This document shows positions 6,587-9,761 of a DNA stretch of 9,761 nucleotides, piece by piece (position 1 is the stretch's first letter; each line of letters starts with the position of its first letter). Origin of the DNA: Candidatus Iainarchaeum sp. (GTDB lineage: Archaea > Iainarchaeota > Iainarchaeia > Iainarchaeales > GCA-2688035); NCBI GenBank assembly GCA_017608725.1, contig JAFCFG010000021.1, positions 1 to 9,761 of the forward strand. The letters are read 5' to 3'. Below the pieces are notes generated by a model. It ran no database searches. It saw nothing but the letters and a program-made list of their open reading frames with translations, and was not told the DNA's origin. A program made the position numbers and the translations under genes.

Positions 6587-7696
6587 ATGCCGGGAAAAAT
6601 AAAGGTTGCTGTTGCAGGAATTGGAAACTGTGCCAGTTCACTGATTCAGGGATGTGAATTCTACAAGGATGTGAGGGGAAGCGATGAGCTTGTTCCAGGC
6701 TTAATGCACAATGTCTTGGGAGGTTACAGGATTTCAGACATTGAGTTTGTTGCTGCTTTTGATGTTGACAAGAGAAAAGTCGGAAAGCCTCTAAACCAGG
6801 CAATCTACGAAAAGCCAAACAACACTTATCAGATTGTTGAGAAAGTGCCGAAATGGGGTGATGTAATTGTACAAAAAGGCCCTGTTTTGGACGGTGTAGC
6901 ACCGCACATGGCTGAATACCCAGAGGACGTTTCATTCAGGGTGGACAAATCACAGAAGCCGGTGGACGCTGCAAAGGTTTTGAAGGACTCGGAAGCAGAG
7001 ATTCTGATGAACTACATGCCGGTTGGTTCGGAAGAGGCAACACAGTACTATGCACAGGCTGCCTTGGACGCAGGCTGCGCTTTCATTAACTGTGTTCCAT
7101 CATTTATTGTTTCAGAACCATCTTGGGAAAAAAAGTTTGCTGAAAAAGGCCTTCCCTGCGCCGGAGATGATATCAAAGCACAGGTTGGAGCAACAATCAC
7201 CCACAGGGTTCTTGCAAAGTTATTTGACGACAGGGGGGTAAAAATAACCGGAACATACCAGCTGAACGTTGGCGGAAACACTGACTTTTTGAATATGGCA
7301 AGGCACGACAGGCTCAAATACAAAAGGATTTCAAAGACGGATGCAGTGCAAAGCAACCTGAAAGTGCCATTGGAAGCGGACAAGGTCCATATTGGCCCAA
7401 GCGATTACGTGCCATGGATTCTTGACAGAAAGATATGCTTCTGCAGAATTGAGGGCGAAAAGTTCGGCAGGGCGCCTGTAAACATTGAAGTAAGGCTGCA
7501 GGTTGAGGACTCGGCAAACAGCGCGGGCTGTACAATTGACGGCATTAGGTGCGTGAAACTTGCCCTTGACAGAGGCATTGCAGGAAAGCTTACCTCAATA
7601 AGCGCATACACAATGAAGCACCCGCCACAACAGTTCCCTGACCCGGTTGCAAGAGGCATGGTGGAAGAGTTTATTAAGGGCCAGAGGGAAAGATAA
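6587..7696 (+). CDS. ino1: myo-Inositol-1-phosphate synthase
   Basis: Converts glucose-6-phosphate to L-myo-inositol-1-phosphate using bound NAD+; cytoplasmic. The 369-residue length matches the short archaeal/actinobacterial form rather than the ~530-residue eukaryotic one. The Rossmann NAD motif is GIGNCASSL (11-19). The family signatures are present: GDDIKAQVGATITHR (193-207), NVGGNTDF (227-234), the lysine-bearing SKTDAVQS (249-256) and DSANSAG (308-314). The last is usually DSPNSAG, so Pro is replaced by Ala. It is the first gene of the plus-strand lipid cluster and supplies the head-group precursor for the downstream CDP-alcohol phosphotransferase. Divergent PadR-like regulator and inverted repeats lie upstream. 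The start is fixed by GGAGGT at 6575. Confidence 0.96.
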   Translation: MPGKIKVAVAGIGNCASSLIQGCEFYKDVRGSDELVPGLMHNVLGGYRISDIEFVAAFDVDKRKVGKPLNQAIYEKPNNTYQIVEKVPKWGDVIVQKGPVLDGVAPHMAEYPEDVSFRVDKSQKPVDAAKVLKDSEAEILMNYMPVGSEEATQYYAQAALDAGCAFINCVPSFIVSEPSWEKKFAEKGLPCAGDDIKAQVGATITHRVLAKLFDDRGVKITGTYQLNVGGNTDFLNMARHDRLKYKRISKTDAVQSNLKVPLEADKVHIGPSDYVPWILDRKICFCRIEGEKFGRAPVNIEVRLQVEDSANSAGCTIDGIRCVKLALDRGIAGKLTSISAYTMKHPPQQFPDPVARGMVEEFIKGQRER

Positions 7697-7700
7697 TATC

Positions 7701-7823
7701 ATGCAGGTTGATTCAAGCAAAGTTCTGAAAGCAGTAAAGGGCCGGAAGATAAGCAAAACCAGGGTATTGGCTTTTAAGTGTGCACTGTATCAAAAGCCAA
7801 TGAAAAAGGCCTTGCATGTTTGA
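7701..7823 (+). CDS. Possible short ORF, 40 residues, in the ino1-synthase interval
   Basis: An ATG four bases after the ino1 stop opens a 40-codon frame ending in TGA at 7821. The product would be basic (about 11 Lys/Arg) with no recognisable motif. A GAGGG at 7684-7688 is too far away for a good Shine-Dalgarno site. The frame overlaps by 8 bases an ATG at 7816 that opens a longer version of the next gene, a layout seen in translational coupling. It also contains the hairpin at 7766-7801, so the sequence may be constrained as RNA instead. It may well be non-coding. Confidence 0.25.
   Translation: MQVDSSKVLKAVKGRKISKTRVLAFKCALYQKPMKKALHV
7766..7801 (+). repeat. 10-bp perfect inverted repeat, intercistronic hairpin
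   Basis: ATTGGCTTTT (7766-7775) pairs perfectly with AAAAGCCAAT (7792-7801) across a 16-base loop. The loop contains AGTG-TG-CACT (7777-7786), which could form a second small stem. No T run follows, so it is not an evident terminator. In the transcript the hairpin lies about 95 bases ahead of the likely start of the lipid synthase. It could be an RNA processing or stability element that sets relative output of the operon genes. Confidence 0.55.
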
Positions 7824-7896
7824 CTTAGGAAAAAATGGCTTCAAGCTGGGGGGCACTTTTGCAAGAAGTGCATTGAAAAAGTTAGGAGATGATTCA

Positions 7897-8511
7897 ATGG
7901 CATATCAGGAGAACAAGAGAAAATTCTTCCACAATTTTTCCGTAAAGCTGGGCTTGGTCTTTGGCAAGATTCCTCTAACACCTAATCAGTGGAGTCTTGC
8001 TAGTTTGATTCCGGCAATTCTTGCAGTTTATTTTCTAAAGAAGGGGGTATTCCTTGAGGCGGGTGTGCTTTTCTTTCTTGCTTTGTTTATTGACTGGATT
8101 GATGGAAGCGTTGCAAGAGTCGTTGGGCAGTCAACTGCAATGGGAGCCTTTGTTGATACCATTATTGACAGGTACGTTGAAGGGCTGGTGATTGTTGGTT
8201 TGCTGTTTAGTTCACTGCCTGATTTGTTCATTCCGGTTAGGGGATGGATCTTGACAATGCTGTTTGGCTTTATGATGACAACATACGTGAAAGCCAGTGC
8301 AAAGGAAAAGGGCATAATTAAGGAAGAACACTCAGGAAGCTTCCTTAACAGAGCAGAGAGAACAGCGGTCTTGGGCATAGGAATCTTGGCGGCAGCCCTT
8401 AACCCAATTTATTTAACCTATGCAATCGCGATCTTGGCGGTTCTTACAAACCTGGCTGCAATCCAAAGGATTCTTATTGCAAGGGGGGCTGCTGGTGCTA
8501 GAAAAGCTTGA
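7897..8511 (+). CDS. CDP-alcohol phosphotransferase, probable archaetidylinositol-phosphate synthase
   Basis: An integral membrane enzyme that joins a CDP-linked lipid to an alcohol head group. The full family motif D-x2-DG-x2-AR-x8-G-x3-D-x3-D is present with D66, D69, G70, A73, R74, G83, D87 and D91 (204-residue numbering). About six hydrophobic segments are visible, and NRAERT (151-156) is a typical later conserved patch. Because ino1 precedes it, the likely reaction is CDP-archaeol plus inositol-1-phosphate to archaetidylinositol phosphate; the motif alone does not give the substrate. I chose the ATG at 7897 because AGGAGAT (7884-7890) lies just ahead and the N-terminus then has the usual ~27 residues before LTPNQ. 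An in-frame ATG at 7816 would add 27 residues but has no ribosome site. The 3' end overlaps the phosphatase gene. Confidence 0.9.
   Translation: MAYQENKRKFFHNFSVKLGLVFGKIPLTPNQWSLASLIPAILAVYFLKKGVFLEAGVLFFLALFIDWIDGSVARVVGQSTAMGAFVDTIIDRYVEGLVIVGLLFSSLPDLFIPVRGWILTMLFGFMMTTYVKASAKEKGIIKEEHSGSFLNRAERTAVLGIGILAAALNPIYLTYAIAILAVLTNLAAIQRILIARGAAGARKA
8481..8488 (+). promoter_or_regulatory. Shine-Dalgarno sequence inside the synthase gene, for the phosphatase
   Basis: AAGGGGGG ends 6 bases ahead of a GTG at 8495. It can pair with the 16S rRNA tail if one G-U wobble is allowed. It supports the GTG rather than the ATG at 8516, whose only upstream GAGG is 2 bases away and too close to act. Placement within the preceding reading frame suggests coupled translation. 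Confidence 0.55.
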
Positions 8512-9307
8512 GGAAATGTTTTCCATTTTAAGGAAAACCCTTTTGGAAGAGAAAGCAAAACTTCAAGAGGCTGTTGGCAGAAATCCAAAGGGAGACATGA
8601 CCTACAAGTTTGATTTGAGAGTGGAAGAGCTGGCGGTGAATTGCTGCAAAGGCCTGGATTTTCCTGTAAGAATTCTTTCAGAGGAAAGCAATGAAATTCT
8701 AACAAAAGGGGGAAAACCGAAGTACACCCTTGTAATAGACCCAGTTGATGGCAGCACGAATTTCAAGAGAGGCATAGAGTTGGCTGGTTTTTCTGCCGCA
8801 GTTTTGCCGGGAGAAAAGCCGCTTGCAGTTCAGAACGTTGAATTTGCATTGACTGGAAACCTGTTTACTGGAAGCGTAACCAAAGCGGAGAAAGGAAAGG
8901 GCACATTTCTCAATGGCAATAAAATAAATGCATCGCAAACAAGAGAAATAGGGAAAGCGTTTGTAAACATTGACCTTGACTTTGGGGACAGGAAGAAAAC
9001 CCAAAGAATACTGGATTTAATGAACAGTGTTTGCAATGTGAGAAGACTTGGCAGCTGTGCAATAGAGCTTGCTCTTGTTGCAACAGGTTGCTTTGATGCA
9101 CACATTGATATAAGAGACCTGTCTACACCAGAAAATTTTATGGCGGGCTATTTGCTTGTCAAAGAGGCTGGCGGAATTTTTACTGATGGACGTGGAAGGG
9201 AATTAGGCGAAATAGAATCACTTCAGAAGCCACACAACATCATTGCAGCAGGAAACAAAGAATTGCACAAGCAGATAATTGAATTGCTGGGAGATGCAAG
9301 CAATTAG
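8495..9307 (+). CDS. Inositol monophosphatase-family phosphatase
   Basis: A Mg2+-dependent sugar- or inositol-phosphate phosphatase of the IMPase/FBPase superfamily, 270 residues from the GTG. Motifs seen: GRNPKGDMTYKFD (28-40), like the region GTSPSGDETEIFD recalled from archaeal MJ0109; LSEES with E63/E64; and DPVDGSTNF (82-90) with D82 and D85. The third metal motif, normally WDxAAG or VDIAA, reads PENFMAGY (212-219) with Asn214 at the expected Asp. It overlaps the lipid synthase by 17 bases and ends an apparent ino1-synthase-phosphatase operon. It may therefore dephosphorylate inositol-1-phosphate, archaetidylinositol phosphate or, as archaeal relatives do, fructose-1,6-bisphosphate; the sequence does not decide. 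A longer frame from 8420 is rejected because it lies deep inside the synthase gene. Confidence 0.9.
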   Translation: MLEKLEEMFSILRKTLLEEKAKLQEAVGRNPKGDMTYKFDLRVEELAVNCCKGLDFPVRILSEESNEILTKGGKPKYTLVIDPVDGSTNFKRGIELAGFSAAVLPGEKPLAVQNVEFALTGNLFTGSVTKAEKGKGTFLNGNKINASQTREIGKAFVNIDLDFGDRKKTQRILDLMNSVCNVRRLGSCAIELALVATGCFDAHIDIRDLSTPENFMAGYLLVKEAGGIFTDGRGRELGEIESLQKPHNIIAAGNKELHKQIIELLGDASN

Positions 9308-9761
9308 AGTTGCCTGATTATTCTGAGCTTTGCTATTGTGGTGTAGAGGTGCACAAAGGGGGAAGCAACCTTTCCCTCTGGCCTTGTCTTTCCTTTCAGG
9401 ATTGCTTTCCTCAGCTCTTCTTCAGTAGTGCCATTGCAAACAGTGTAGGCATTGCCGATTTCCCTGGGAGCATGGCCATCGCTCCCGGCAATTTCCGTTA
9501 AACCGTGGGCTTTTGCATAGGCAGCTGCCTTTCTGTTCATTCCTTTGAAAAGGCACCTGCTGTTCAGGGTTTCCATTACCTTCACCCTTTTAATGGCAGT
9601 GTCCAAATCCTCTTTCAACCTGTTTCTGAACCAGTCGAATGGATGAGGTATTGCGGCAACTGCCCCCTGGTCCTGCAGGGAATCAACGATTTCATCAAAG
9701 CTGCCTGATTTTACCTCTTCGTTCATGAAGTATCCAAGCACTTCCCCCATTGTTCTTCCAT
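9304..9761 (-). CDS. PHP-domain metal-dependent phosphoesterase (N-terminus beyond window)
   Basis: The C-terminal part of a PHP-domain protein, a trinuclear metal phosphoesterase fold used in histidinol phosphatase, nucleotide and small-molecule phosphoesterases. Counting from an internal Met at 9750, the visible motifs are AAIPHPFDW (32-40, H36), the segment VMETLNS (58-64, E60) and GSDGHAPREIG (89-99, D91 and H93), which is the typical last metal motif. The N-terminal HxH motif must lie past the edge. The frame continues open through 9761 (codons for Thr, Arg, Gly ahead of the Met), so the ATG at 9750 is probably internal. The substrate is unknown. The gene converges on the inositol-lipid operon and its TAA overlaps the phosphatase TAG in the shared bases TTAG. 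Confidence 0.87.
   Translation of the reverse strand, partial: GRTMGEVLGYFMNEEVKSGSFDEIVDSLQDQGAVAAIPHPFDWFRNRLKEDLDTAIKRVKVMETLNSRCLFKGMNRKAAAYAKAHGLTEIAGSDGHAPREIGNAYTVCNGTTEEELRKAILKGKTRPEGKVASPFVHLYTTIAKLRIIRQL

Noticed and set aside
8420..8494. Longer N-terminus for the phosphatase from an ATG at 8420
   Set aside because: It would overlap the synthase gene by 92 bases, and the added residues have no family resemblance; the GTG at 8495 has a good ribosome site.

Overview
The window reads as a compact archaeal chromosome segment. The evidence is archaeal-type TATA boxes 20-35 bases ahead of start codons, start codons with almost no leader, and a myo-inositol-phosphate synthase / CDP-alcohol phosphotransferase / inositol-monophosphatase-like cluster of the kind used for inositol ether lipids. 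A PadR-like winged-helix regulator of archaeal style and a 'GTHE' Mre11-like nuclease point the same way. The lineage cannot be fixed from this sequence; a DPANN-type archaeon with fairly complete metabolism is a guess. I see no tRNA, rRNA, CRISPR array, insertion sequence or integrase.

Left half, minus strand, read right to left: an Mre11/SbcD-like nuclease (5417-4185), a membrane-bound ion-pumping pyrophosphatase (3950-1989) and an AMP-forming acetyl-CoA synthetase (1920 to beyond the left edge). Each has its own TATA-like box. The last two fit metabolically: the synthetase makes pyrophosphate and the pump can convert it into an ion gradient.

Middle: an unrecognised 232-residue protein on the plus strand (5461-6159) is divergent from the nuclease across 43 bases. 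It converges on the PadR-like regulator (6476-6156, minus), with overlapping stop codons.

Right half, plus strand: a likely inositol phospholipid operon. It holds Ino1 (6587-7696), a 200-base interval with a short ORF and a 10-bp hairpin, a CDP-alcohol phosphotransferase that is probably archaetidylinositol-phosphate synthase (7897-8511), and an IMPase-family phosphatase (8495-9307). The inferred route is glucose-6-phosphate to inositol phosphate, to archaetidylinositol phosphate, to archaetidylinositol. The regulator is divergent from this operon, and a dense cluster of nested inverted repeats lies between them, suggesting local control. A PHP-domain phosphoesterase (minus, cut by the right edge) converges on the operon, again with overlapping stops.

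The most interesting points are the self-contained inositol-lipid module with its candidate regulator and operator, the unusual metal-site sequence in its phosphatase, and the hairpin and short ORF ahead of the lipid synthase.
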